Assembly (NCBI GenBank): GCA_028867235.1
Contig: JAGWGS010000029.1
Span: forward strand, 1 to 10,317
From: Nitrososphaerota archaeon
GTDB taxonomy: Archaea > Thermoproteota > Nitrososphaeria > Nitrososphaerales > Nitrosopumilaceae
Length of the DNA: 10,317 nt
Reading direction: 5' to 3'
Every line of letters starts with the position of its first letter. Within the stretch, counting starts at the first letter, position 1. Positions 1-6,972 of this stretch are shown one piece after another. The notes under the pieces were generated by a model. It was not told the origin of the DNA and did not search any database. It worked only from the letters and a program-made list of their open reading frames with translations. A program made the translations under genes and the position numbers.

Positions 1-543
1 AAAGAACAAAAACACGGTATTGATTACAACATTAAACCCCTCACTTGATTTCAGCCTAGTTGATATTATTGACGCAATAGAACCAAACAGTATAGAGCCA
101 GTTATTGATGCAAATATAACAAGCGGTACAGTTAACACATTAAATTTTACATCCTGGAAGAACAACGGATAGCCTACTGCAGTAATCATTGCAGCACTAA
201 CAAGCCCTATGATGCCAATGGTATAGACGTTTGATAAAATATACTGTGCTCGTGTAAATGGTCCTACAAGTATCTGCTCAAACATGCCGTGTCTTCTGTC
301 GTTCCAGATTATTATTCCTGAAATCAGTGTACTGTTCATTATGTTAAATCCAATCATACCTGTTGCAATAAATGCAGGATATCCAAGCGACCTGTCTCCA
401 AACTGTACCTGGTGGATTAGTGCAGTATACGCAAATCCTGCAACAAAGATGTAAATCAATGGGAAGACAATCTGCCATATGACAAATCCCATGTTCAAGG
501 ATATTGTCAGATTTCTATTTACCAGACGAATTGTTGGATTCAT
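1..543 (-). CDS. ABC-2 type transporter permease, partial (C-terminus beyond left edge)
   Basis: This is the membrane subunit of an ABC exporter and partner of the ATPase just upstream on the same strand. 181 codons are readable from an ATG at 543 to the window edge without a stop. The translation begins MNPTIRLVNRNLTISLNMGF. Hydrophobic segments lie near residues 19-42, 55-80, 100-125, 136-160 and from about 170 on. Between the second and third is a charged loop (WNDRRHGMFEQILVGPFTR), which resembles the conserved cytoplasmic stretch of ABC-2 (DrrB/NatB-like) permeases. The usual family length is about 250-270 residues, so roughly a third is missing. The start overlaps the last 29 bases of the ATPase gene, so translational coupling is likely, and a GGTGA ribosome-binding site lies 9 nt upstream. 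The substrate cannot be told from sequence; drug, lipid or polysaccharide export are all possible. Confidence 0.88.
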   Translation of the reverse strand, partial: MNPTIRLVNRNLTISLNMGFVIWQIVFPLIYIFVAGFAYTALIHQVQFGDRSLGYPAFIATGMIGFNIMNSTLISGIIIWNDRRHGMFEQILVGPFTRAQYILSNVYTIGIIGLVSAAMITAVGYPLFFQDVKFNVLTVPLVIFASITGSILFGSIASIISTRLKSSEGFNVVINTVFLFF

Positions 544-1465
544 TAGAATTTTTCACCACTGAAAGAAATATCTCTTCAAGACTTGTTGGGACCACACTTA
601 GGTCCTCTACGGATATACCATTTGAGGCAAGAATTTGTAATACATTTTGCAACACTTTCTCAGACTGATCCGAATGTATAGTGACCACAGTATCAGAATC
701 ATGTTCTATGATACAACCTGGTATTGCTCCAAAAAGAGACGATATATCTTGTCTTTTATCAAGATGTATCTTGATAGTTTTTTTTCTTCCGAACTTGCTT
801 TTTAGTACCTCAGGTGTATCAACTGCAATTATCTTTCCCCTGTTGATTATTGCAATTTTGTCGCATAGATACTCTGCTTCTTCCAAGATATGAGTTGTAA
901 AAAATACAGTCAGTCCATCCCGTACACGTGATTTTATATAATCAAGTAAACCCCTTCTTGCAGACGGGTCAAGACCTACGGTTGGTTCGTCTAAAAACAA
1001 GAGATCCATATCATGCATAAATTCCCGTGAAACCTGTACACGTCTTCTCTGACCTATTGATAGGTCATCGTTCTTCTTTTTTCGTATATCTGCAAGATCA
1101 AATGCAACCAACAGTTCTTCAACACGCACCTTTCTTGTTTTTGCATCCACATTCCACATCATACCATATTTCTCAAGCGATTTTTCAACGCTAAGTGTAG
1201 GCTCGTAGCTTGGCTGCTGCAGCACAACCCCAATTCTTTTTCTCACCTCAAGAGGAGATTTGACACCATCAATACCAAGTATGTTCATCTTGCCACTGCT
1301 TGGAGGAATCAATGTGGTCAATAGTTTTATTGTTGTAGTCTTGCCTGCCCCATTGGGTCCCAGAAAACCAAAAATTTTGCCGCTCTCAACCTTCAAGTCT
1401 ATACCATCTACTGCAATAAAATTTCCATATGATTTTGATAATGAATTTACCTCAATGCTGTACAA
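515..1465 (-). CDS. ABC transporter ATP-binding protein (exporter type)
   Basis: This 316-residue protein is the cytoplasmic ATPase that powers the adjacent ABC-2 permease. Walker A is GPNGAGKTT (residues 36-44), the Q-loop glutamine lies in VLQQ (about 83), the signature is LSIGQ (135-139), Walker B is LLFLDE (155-160), the D-loop is GLDP (164-167) and the H-loop histidine is H192 in TTH. Residues from about 228 to 316 form a C-terminal extension typical of DrrA/NatA-like drug or sodium exporter ATPases, and the length fits that group. The start is a TTG at 1465: only one codon separates it from an upstream in-frame TAA, and it places the first beta strand correctly. No Shine-Dalgarno sequence is visible. 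An AT-rich box A-like element about 28 bp upstream suggests a leaderless transcript. The LSIGQ signature differs from the common LSGGQ only at its third position. Confidence 0.93.
   Translation of the reverse strand: MYSIEVNSLSKSYGNFIAVDGIDLKVESGKIFGFLGPNGAGKTTTIKLLTTLIPPSSGKMNILGIDGVKSPLEVRKRIGVVLQQPSYEPTLSVEKSLEKYGMMWNVDAKTRKVRVEELLVAFDLADIRKKKNDDLSIGQRRRVQVSREFMHDMDLLFLDEPTVGLDPSARRGLLDYIKSRVRDGLTVFFTTHILEEAEYLCDKIAIINRGKIIAVDTPEVLKSKFGRKKTIKIHLDKRQDISSLFGAIPGCIIEHDSDTVVTIHSDQSEKVLQNVLQILASNGISVEDLSVVPTSLEEIFLSVVKNSNESNNSSGK
553..557 (-). promoter_or_regulatory. Ribosome-binding site of the ABC permease
   Basis: On the minus strand the bases read GGTGA, complementary to the AUCACC part of the archaeal 16S 3' end. 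They sit 9 nt before the permease ATG and inside the end of the ATPase coding region. This supports the ATG at 543 and an internal, coupled start within one transcript. Confidence 0.6.
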
Positions 1466-1489
1466 TGATTATAGAGTCTTTATTTCTCA

Positions 1490-1497
1490 TTAATTTA
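1490..1497 (-). promoter_or_regulatory. Candidate box A of the ABC transporter operon
   Basis: The minus strand reads TAAATTAA here, centred about 28 bp before the TTG start of the ATPase. That spacing fits an archaeal TATA-like element of a leaderless transcript. The assignment rests on composition and spacing only; AT-rich octamers are common in this DNA. Confidence 0.35.
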
Positions 1498-1558
1498 TGT
1501 AATGAAATTGTGAATCATCATCATTCTAATCAGGCCAAGGTTATTTTCCTATTTATCC

Positions 1559-1608
1559 TACATATGCTTGATCAAAGGTACAAACTTTGGAAAAATATGC
1601 CATATGTA
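1559..1608. repeat. Nested inverted repeats in the divergent intergenic region
   Basis: An outer perfect inverted repeat pairs TACATATG (1559-1566) with CATATGTA (1601-1608). Centred almost symmetrically inside it is a second inverted repeat, CAAAG (1573-1577) and CTTTG (1585-1589), with a 7-nt loop. Each outer arm also contains the palindrome CATATG, and the two copies are 40 bp apart. The element lies in the only long non-coding stretch of the window, between the divergent ABC ATPase and RPA-like genes. It could be a paired operator site or a structured RNA segment; neither is shown by sequence alone. Confidence 0.4.
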
Positions 1609-1616
1609 AAATTAAT

Positions 1617-1634
1617 CGATCAAAAAAAAGATCG
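1617..1634. repeat. Inverted repeat CGATC-A8-GATCG upstream of the RPA-like gene
   Basis: Two 5-bp arms, CGATC and GATCG, flank an uninterrupted run of eight A residues. The element ends 16 bp before the proposed box A of the RPA-like gene. Position and symmetry suit a regulator-binding site near the promoter. It is a poor terminator candidate, because the A run sits in the loop rather than after a GC-rich stem. Confidence 0.35.
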
Positions 1635-1650
1635 CACCATCTTGAAACAA

Positions 1651-1659
1651 TTTTTATAT
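1651..1659 (+). promoter_or_regulatory. Candidate box A of the RPA-like gene
   Basis: TTTTTATAT follows the purine-rich GAAACAA (BRE-like) and is centred about 29 bp before the TTG start of the RPA-like gene. Transcription would begin near 1681, giving a leader of almost no length. A GAGGT motif at 1674-1678, 5 nt before the start, could act as a Shine-Dalgarno sequence only if transcription starts further upstream. Confidence 0.5.
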
Positions 1660-1683
1660 CATATACCATCCATGAGGTCTTGA

Positions 1684-3081
1684 TTGTCAGAATTTGATTC
1701 ATTGTTAATGAAATTGCTAGAGCAAAGGCCTGATCTTACCAGAGCCCAAATAGACGAGATGATACAAAAGAAAAAAGAAAAGATTGGTGCAGGGTACCTT
1801 ACAGACCAAGGAGCTCTATTTCTGATTGCATCAGACTTGGGAGCTTCATTAAACGAACCATTGAAGGTAGAGATGGGCCTCAAGGACCTCTATGTAGGCG
1901 CAAAGGAAATCACACTTGCAACACGAGTCATGAATGTATATCCAGTAAAGCAATTCTCCCGCAAGGATGGTTCCCAGTTTCTCTTGCGTACAATGACAGT
2001 ATATGACGGTGATTCAAGAGCTCAAGTAAAACTATGGGATGAAAAGGCAAACCTGCCAGGAATTGAGACCCTAAAGCCAGGAGACCTGGTCAAGATAATC
2101 AAGGCCTATGTAAAATCTGACATGAAAGGAAACCCAATAATCAATGTAGGTTCCGGTTCTAATATAGAGCCAAACGGCACAACAAGCACCATACCGTCTT
2201 TGGATGACATCACAGATGATGTAAGCAACGTAAAAGAAAACCAGCAGAACCTAGTTGTTACAGGAATCCTTGATGGAAACTTGCGCACATCAGAATTTAC
2301 AAACTTTAAGGGTGAGCCAGGAAGATCATTGCAGTTTAGACTAAAGGGGAAGGATGGAAACAGTATAAGAGTTGTACTTTGGAACAAGGACCCAAGTACC
2401 GTACCAAAAGTTGTAACATCAGGCGCCAAGACAAGGCTGATAGGCGTCAAGACAAAAGTAGGACAGATGGGCCTTGAGCTTCACGGAGACGAAGGAACAG
2501 TCCTTGAGATAGATGGCGCAACAGACATTCAACCTATTGTAATTCGTGTATTATCAATTTCAAAAAGTGATTCAGGAAATTCCATGATATTTGGCACAAC
2601 AAAAGACAAAAAGCTTGTGAGCATCACAGATACAGCACTTGTAACAAACAGTATAGCACTTGGAGATGTCATAGAATGCATGCCATCAAAGGTCTACGGA
2701 AAATCAATAATGTTAGAGACAGACTCGTTTGTACGAAAAATTGATGATTCCACAATTCCAACATTGGTAGATATTAGAACAAAGATAAAAGATGTCAAGC
2801 CATCAGAGTCGCTATACTGTGTGGAAGCAATAATTCTCAAGACTCCAGAAAAAAAAGAGATCCAGACCAAGACAGGAGAAACAGTGCTGTTGTCAGAGAC
2901 ATTCATTGAAGATGACACAGGACAGATATGGCTCAAGGGCTGGAGATCACAGGCACGACTCTTAGAACAGTTCACCCAAGGCGAGATAATCACAGTCACC
3001 GCAGTAAACGCCAAGGCAGGCCTTGAGGGAAGAATAGAACTCTTCCTTACAGCACATTCATCAATTACAAGAAAGAACTAG
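1684..3081 (+). CDS. RPA-like single-stranded DNA-binding protein with multiple OB folds
   Basis: This 465-residue protein is likely an archaeal replication protein A that coats single-stranded DNA during replication and repair. Residues 1-53 form the helical region seen at the N-terminus of many archaeal RPAs (LLEQRPDLTRAQIDEMIQKK, then a segment ending LTDQGALFLIASDLG). OB-fold units follow at about 73-160 (with VYDGDSRAQVKLWDE), 187-275 (with GNSIRVVLWNKD) and 362-460 (with EDDTGQIWLKGW). A weaker OB-like stretch lies at 283-350. The repeated pattern of a beta strand ending in L/VxLW is typical of RPA70-type OB folds. No CxxC zinc finger is present; only two cysteines occur. The start is TTG at 1684, preceded in frame by TGA. 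The stop shares bases with the stop of the convergent helicase gene. Confidence 0.85.
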   Translation: MSEFDSLLMKLLEQRPDLTRAQIDEMIQKKKEKIGAGYLTDQGALFLIASDLGASLNEPLKVEMGLKDLYVGAKEITLATRVMNVYPVKQFSRKDGSQFLLRTMTVYDGDSRAQVKLWDEKANLPGIETLKPGDLVKIIKAYVKSDMKGNPIINVGSGSNIEPNGTTSTIPSLDDITDDVSNVKENQQNLVVTGILDGNLRTSEFTNFKGEPGRSLQFRLKGKDGNSIRVVLWNKDPSTVPKVVTSGAKTRLIGVKTKVGQMGLELHGDEGTVLEIDGATDIQPIVIRVLSISKSDSGNSMIFGTTKDKKLVSITDTALVTNSIALGDVIECMPSKVYGKSIMLETDSFVRKIDDSTIPTLVDIRTKIKDVKPSESLYCVEAIILKTPEKKEIQTKTGETVLLSETFIEDDTGQIWLKGWRSQARLLEQFTQGEIITVTAVNAKAGLEGRIELFLTAHSSITRKN

Positions 3082-5783
3082 TCCCAAAATCCCCTAGTTG
3101 TAACATACTGCCTTTCTGCTTCATAAATCTGCTTGTAAAGTTCCTCCTCACCTATCATGTTACGCAAAATTCTTGCAGCTGTGTCTGCTCCCACACCATA
3201 TCCAGACAATACCACAAGTGCTGTCTTACCAAAGTTTGCAATCAAAGATGACACCTTCCATGCACGAGTAAACTTGTGGTTCTCTTCTGCAGTTATCTTT
3301 TTCCCAGAAATTTTTTTCTGGACTATTTTTGGCAGATCATAATCGGAATAAAATGTTGCAGATATCTGTCGCGACTTGCAATATGGGCATGGAGGTACAT
3401 CAGATATCTGCCCAGTCTCCACAACTTTTTCCCACTTGCCACATCTTACACAAACAAGTCTATGCTTGCTTTTCATCAATCTAGCCTTTACAAGGTCCAG
3501 TATCCCCTTTTCCATGTTTGCAGGCGATGCATAGTATTTTGTGGTATGATCAAGTATCGGTTCTGCAAGCTTTGTAAAAGATTCCACCTCAACCCATGTT
3601 ATTTTTATTATACCACGATTGATATTTTCCAAGAGCTGTTCTGTGTTTGAAATATCATACTTGTCATGGTATAGCTCCCGCAGAGCCTCTTTAGCAAGTG
3701 CAGTCTTGGAGTATCTCTCAAACAAAAATCTTGCAGACTTTCTGTCATATACTGCCTCTCTCCCAACTATGCCAAATTTTTTTGCAACACACCATGTCCT
3801 CCAGTTTACATTGTGAGTTCCTGCAATCGATGCCTGCACTATATCCTCCAGATTATATTTGTCAGATATCACATCCAGCACAGATTGCTCTAAAATTCTT
3901 CCATTTGATGACAGCATGATTCTGTATGCATCAGACCGTGAATCAACAAGATATCCGCTCTTTGCAGATATCATTGATGACAGCAACATTGCAACTGTTG
4001 CATTTATCCTTGTCCCAAAGCAAGAATGTATCACTATGGTATTTCTTGACCTCTGCGACTCTATTACGATGTTTTTCTCGTCAGGTATCACATGAAGCTT
4101 TAGATTTTGGATTACCATATTTGTAAACGGAGCAACAATTGTCTTTGTCCTGACCATGCCTACCCTTCTTGCAGTGGTATAGTCCACGGGAATGTTCTCA
4201 CCCTCCCAGTATGGAACATTTATCCCAGCAGACTGGATTGGCTCTACATTTACCTTAAGGGAACTATCATCGACATTTAGAATTCTCCACTGCATCCCAC
4301 GCAACACAAACACACTTCCCTGCTCCCCGTTGTCCCCTACAAATCTCTGGTCAAGGCTTCCGATTATTTTTTTAGATGCAGTATCAAATACCTTGAATTT
4401 CAATATGTCAGGAATTGTGGACAGATTCTCAAAGTGGTACCTAAACGAGCGTCCCCTTTTTGTAAATGACATCTCTTGTTTGTCAAGTGATACAATGTTT
4501 CCGCCCTGTAACACCTCTAGCACCTCAATTAGTTGTTCTATTGTTATATTTCGAAACGAGTATGCCTGATTTATCATATACAATGCCTTGTCAAGTGACA
4601 TCTTGCCAAACTGCATTGCCATGCCAACAAGATGATGCGCCAAGACATCTAATGCACCATCATGGACTATCTGGTCCTCAATTGATTTTTCTTTTACTCT
4701 GTCAAGTATTGCAAGTGCTTCAATTTCATCATCAGGGTTGTTTGTAACAATCAATCCCTTTGCAGAAGATCCCCTTGTGTGTCTGCTCCTCCCAATTCGT
4801 TGCATCAATTTTGATACTTGTCTTGGAGAACCATAATGAATGACAAGCTCCACAGATCCAATATCAAGTCCAAGCTCAAGTGATGACGTACATACAACTA
4901 TCCCAGGCCTTCCAGCCCTCAGCATGTCCTCTGTCTCTTCTCGCACTTGTTGCGACAAGGACCCATGGTGCAGTTCCACTGATATGCTAGACCTCTCCTT
5001 TAAAACAGACGCAATATACTCTGACTCTCCCCTTGTGTTTGTAAACAGCAACACAGGTGATGTAGAATAATTTTTTGATACATAATCAATTACACTATCT
5101 ACAACGTCAGTGATTGTTCCCTCGATGTATTTTACCTCTACATCATATTTTCTAATAGAGTCATCTTGTATTATTTTGCATCTTCTTTTTGTTCCAACCA
5201 CAAACTTGGCAGCTTCTTCTGTGTTTCCCACAGTTGCCGAGAGCCCAACTCTTGTCATTGGAAATTTTGTGTTTGCCTGTAGTCTTTCAAGGCTCAGTGA
5301 TAACTGAGCACCCCTCTCGTTTCCAAGCAACTCGTGAACCTCATCGATTACAATCCATTCAAGTTCATCGAGTGCCTTTAACATGACAGGCTGGGTAAGA
5401 AGTATAATCAGTGTTTCAGGCGTAGTTATCAAAATATCAGGAGGTGCCAAGTTTATCTTGCGCCTCATAGATTGCGACGTGTCCCCGTGTCGCACCTCGA
5501 TTCGAAGACCGTCATTTTCGGCATATTTTATGATTCTCTTAAAGACATCTCGGTTTAGCGCACGAAGTGGAGTGACGTACAGCGCCTTTATCTTGTCCTG
5601 TTTTTTTGATGTTGCAACCCTGGTAAATATCGGTATTACAGCAGTCTCAGTCTTTCCAGATCCTGTTGGCGCAACAACCAATGAATCAATCTTTTGAAAT
5701 ATTACAGGAACCGCCCGTTGCTGTATCTCAGTTAGATGTACAAACCCAAGATTGCGAAACTTTGTCTCAAGTTCAGGAAGCAG
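3078..5783 (-). CDS. Lhr-type DEVH-box superfamily 2 helicase (start codon uncertain, possibly CTG)
   Basis: This is a large ATP-dependent nucleic-acid helicase, about 901 residues if started at the CTG at 5783. A Q motif (GFVHLTEIQQRAVP, about 12-25) precedes Walker A (APTGSGKTE, about 38-46), TPLRALNRD, TTPETL, the DEVH box in IDEVHEL (about 147-150), SAT (182-184), TNTRGESE, the motif V region with ELGLDIGSVELVIHYGSPRQ, and motif VI QRIGRSRH (about 328-335). DEVHELLGNERGAQLSLSLERL and the long post-RecA region match the Lhr core, which has winged-helix and beta-barrel domains. Near 777-802 two CxxC pairs (CVRCG and CPYCK) suggest a zinc site. A hairpin-like LSGYGVGADTAARIL lies near the C-terminus. 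No ATG, GTG or TTG exists between the upstream TGA at 5832-5834 and a TTG at 5681; starting at that TTG would remove the Q motif. Lhr enzymes act on DNA and RNA:DNA in repair. Confidence 0.88.
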   Translation of the reverse strand: MLPELETKFRNLGFVHLTEIQQRAVPVIFQKIDSLVVAPTGSGKTETAVIPIFTRVATSKKQDKIKALYVTPLRALNRDVFKRIIKYAENDGLRIEVRHGDTSQSMRRKINLAPPDILITTPETLIILLTQPVMLKALDELEWIVIDEVHELLGNERGAQLSLSLERLQANTKFPMTRVGLSATVGNTEEAAKFVVGTKRRCKIIQDDSIRKYDVEVKYIEGTITDVVDSVIDYVSKNYSTSPVLLFTNTRGESEYIASVLKERSSISVELHHGSLSQQVREETEDMLRAGRPGIVVCTSSLELGLDIGSVELVIHYGSPRQVSKLMQRIGRSRHTRGSSAKGLIVTNNPDDEIEALAILDRVKEKSIEDQIVHDGALDVLAHHLVGMAMQFGKMSLDKALYMINQAYSFRNITIEQLIEVLEVLQGGNIVSLDKQEMSFTKRGRSFRYHFENLSTIPDILKFKVFDTASKKIIGSLDQRFVGDNGEQGSVFVLRGMQWRILNVDDSSLKVNVEPIQSAGINVPYWEGENIPVDYTTARRVGMVRTKTIVAPFTNMVIQNLKLHVIPDEKNIVIESQRSRNTIVIHSCFGTRINATVAMLLSSMISAKSGYLVDSRSDAYRIMLSSNGRILEQSVLDVISDKYNLEDIVQASIAGTHNVNWRTWCVAKKFGIVGREAVYDRKSARFLFERYSKTALAKEALRELYHDKYDISNTEQLLENINRGIIKITWVEVESFTKLAEPILDHTTKYYASPANMEKGILDLVKARLMKSKHRLVCVRCGKWEKVVETGQISDVPPCPYCKSRQISATFYSDYDLPKIVQKKISGKKITAEENHKFTRAWKVSSLIANFGKTALVVLSGYGVGADTAARILRNMIGEEELYKQIYEAERQYVTTRGFWD

Positions 5784-5901
5784 GCTCTTGTTGCTCTGTG
5801 CTTTGTCTTGTTCTAGCTCGTTCGTATACCATCACACCTACCAGACCTATACCAAACAAGACTGCAGATATAATTGGTATATAATCAAAAATTCCTGCCA
5901 T
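5773..5901 (-). CDS. Small single-pass membrane protein, 42 codons, overlapping the helicase 5' end
   Basis: An ATG at 5901 opens a 42-residue frame beginning MAGIFDYIPIISAVLFGIGL. It contains one hydrophobic segment (about residues 6-25), then a charged tail YERARTRQSTEQQEPAS and a TGA. It lies 32 bp after the stop of the RadB-like gene. Its last part overlaps the helicase frame by at least 11 bp, or 59 bp counting all open helicase codons. A box A-like sequence centred about 27 bp before the ATG fits a leaderless start. The hydrophobic run followed by positive charges is unlikely in random sequence, but so short a frame could still be chance. It may be an independent small protein, a leader ORF coupled to helicase translation, or the N-terminus of a frameshifted fusion. 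I recognise no family. Confidence 0.5.
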   Translation of the reverse strand: MAGIFDYIPIISAVLFGIGLVGVMVYERARTRQSTEQQEPAS

Positions 5902-5923
5902 AGGTTACCCTAACATATCCAGT

Positions 5924-5932
5924 GATAAATAT
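5924..5932 (-). promoter_or_regulatory. Candidate box A for the small membrane ORF and helicase
   Basis: The minus strand reads ATATTTATC, centred about 27 bp before the ATG at 5901. It lies directly after the stop of the RadB-like gene. It would give a leaderless transcript starting at the small membrane ORF and continuing into the helicase. Support is limited to spacing and base composition. Confidence 0.4.
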
Positions 5933-5933
5933 C

Positions 5934-6599
5934 TTAAGGTGCTTCAATCCCAGATTGTGTTATGGTATACAAGATCTCTTTTTTTTCCCCAAAGGACGGC
6001 AGTACCTGAGCCCGGTACTTTTTGCCATCTTTTTGTAGCTTTATTTTTTTGTGTACAAACATGCTAATGGAATTATTCAGATTTTCAACCTCCCTACCTT
6101 CCATGTTTCTTACAACATTTGTCACAACAACGGCAATCTTGTTCTGAACTGCCAAAAAACTCAGCTCATGCATGTATTTGATAAACTGGACATGTTTTTC
6201 AAGCATGCTTGATTCCTTGGAATATTCAAATGAAAACAAGTCAGTGATATTTTCAATCACTACCAGCCTTGGCTGCATAACAGAAATTTTTTTTACATAT
6301 TCTAGCTGCTCTGCGGTATTTGTTATCCTTGCAACAATAACATCATCTAAAAGCGATGGTTCAAGGCCTCGCACTTGGATCATTTGCAACATTCTTTCGG
6401 GTCTAAATCCTCCACTGGTATCTTGGTATAGCACCCTACTTTGTTGTAACGAGTTTAGCGATATCTGCATTGCAAGTTGTGTCTTGCCGCTTCCACCAGG
6501 TCCAGAGATATCAGTTATTGTGCCAGCAGAAATGCCCCCACCAAGCAGATCATCTAATCCCAAAAGACCTGTGGAGATAAATGCCAACCTACAAATCAT
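5934..6599 (-). CDS. radB: RadB-like RecA/RAD51 family ATPase
   Basis: This 221-residue protein has only the RecA-fold ATPase core, like archaeal RadB, the RadA paralogue thought to assist homologous recombination. ISTGLLGLDDLLGGGISAGT (8-27) is the classic lead-in of the family. Walker A is GPGGSGKT (33-40) followed by Q, as in RadA/RadB. RLVVIENITDLFS (111-123) is the Walker B strand, in which the usual aspartate is a glutamate (E116). VVTNVVRNMEGRE (158-170) corresponds to the L2 region. There is no N-terminal helix-hairpin-helix domain, which argues against RadA. KaiC-like ATPases are a less likely alternative. The ATG at 6599 has no Shine-Dalgarno sequence. A TTG at 6587 lies about 26 bp from a TTATACTA element and is an alternative leaderless start that loses four residues. 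The next gene on this strand begins 32 bp after the stop. Confidence 0.82.
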   Translation of the reverse strand: MICRLAFISTGLLGLDDLLGGGISAGTITDISGPGGSGKTQLAMQISLNSLQQSRVLYQDTSGGFRPERMLQMIQVRGLEPSLLDDVIVARITNTAEQLEYVKKISVMQPRLVVIENITDLFSFEYSKESSMLEKHVQFIKYMHELSFLAVQNKIAVVVTNVVRNMEGREVENLNNSISMFVHKKIKLQKDGKKYRAQVLPSFGEKKEILYTITQSGIEAP

Positions 6600-6672
6600 A
6601 TCAAAGATTAGTATAAGTGGTCATCGGAGAATTTGTCGTCACATTATTTGCAATTTTAACATTAACAGAACC

Positions 6673-6681
6673 CTTTTATTC
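6673..6681 (+). promoter_or_regulatory. Candidate box A of the LSm-metK operon
   Basis: CTTTTATTC lies about 40 bp before the LSm start. Transcription about 26 bp downstream would begin near 6702 and give a leader of roughly 14 nt. That leader would still carry the GTGAT ribosome-binding motif at 6705-6709, 6 nt before the TTG start. Confidence 0.45.
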
Positions 6682-6704
6682 CCTATTTCAAGAAGTGGTG
6701 ACAA

Positions 6705-6709
6705 GTGAT
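6705..6709 (+). promoter_or_regulatory. Ribosome-binding site of the LSm gene
   Basis: GTGAT is complementary to AUCAC of the 16S 3' end and sits 6 nt before a TTG. It decides the start, since the first ATG of the frame lies inside the Sm1 motif. A second match, GGTGA at 6697-6701, is 14 nt away and less well placed. Confidence 0.5.
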
Positions 6710-6715
6710 TTGTGA

Positions 6716-6961
6716 TTGTCACAGGCATCAACACCAAAAAGACCTTTAACTACACTGCAAAAGGGAATAAACAAAAAAGTTACTGTTAGACTAAAAAGTG
6801 AAATTGAATACAAGGGAAAGATGAACAACGTAGATTCCTACATGAATCTAATCATGACAGATGCCGAAGAAATTAGCAATGGTAAAGTGATTGCAAATTA
6901 TGGCCGAGTCATAGTACGAGGAAACAACGTATTATTCATTAAACTAGAGAACGAATTATAG
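6716..6961 (+). CDS. LSm (Sm-like archaeal) RNA-binding protein
   Basis: This 81-residue protein has the full Sm fold, which assembles into a ring that binds U-rich RNA. The Sm1 motif spans about residues 20-52 (KKVTVRLKSEIEYKGKMNNV, then DSYMNLIMTDAEE), with the D-x-x-M-N-L signature that contacts RNA. Sm2 is YGRVIVRGNNVLFIKLE (about 62-78), with RGNNV matching the canonical I-R-G-x-N/x-V pattern. The length is standard for archaeal SmAP proteins. The start is TTG at 6716, chosen because of the GTGAT site 6 nt upstream and because Sm1 begins before the first ATG. The stop is 11 bp before metK on the same strand, so the two are probably co-transcribed. Confidence 0.93.
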   Translation: MSQASTPKRPLTTLQKGINKKVTVRLKSEIEYKGKMNNVDSYMNLIMTDAEEISNGKVIANYGRVIVRGNNVLFIKLENEL

Positions 6962-6972
6962 GAAATTATATC

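Noticed and set aside
1429..1683. An 84-codon plus-strand frame spanning the intergenic region before the RPA-like gene
   Set aside because: It begins inside the antisense of the ABC ATPase, shows no domain or hydrophobic pattern of a real protein, and covers the inverted repeats and the promoter of the next gene.
1466..1683. A possible tRNA or small structured RNA gene in the long intergenic region
   Set aside because: No cloverleaf, T-loop consensus or CCA-adjacent acceptor stem could be found; only short inverted repeats are present.
5681..5681. TTG at 5681 as the start of the helicase
   Set aside because: It would begin directly at the Walker A strand and remove the Q motif GFVHLTEIQQRAVP, which is encoded in frame just upstream.
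6172..6708. A 178-codon plus-strand frame opposite the RadB-like gene
   Set aside because: It is the antisense shadow of a gene with a clear RecA-family ATPase core; its translation has no recognisable motif.
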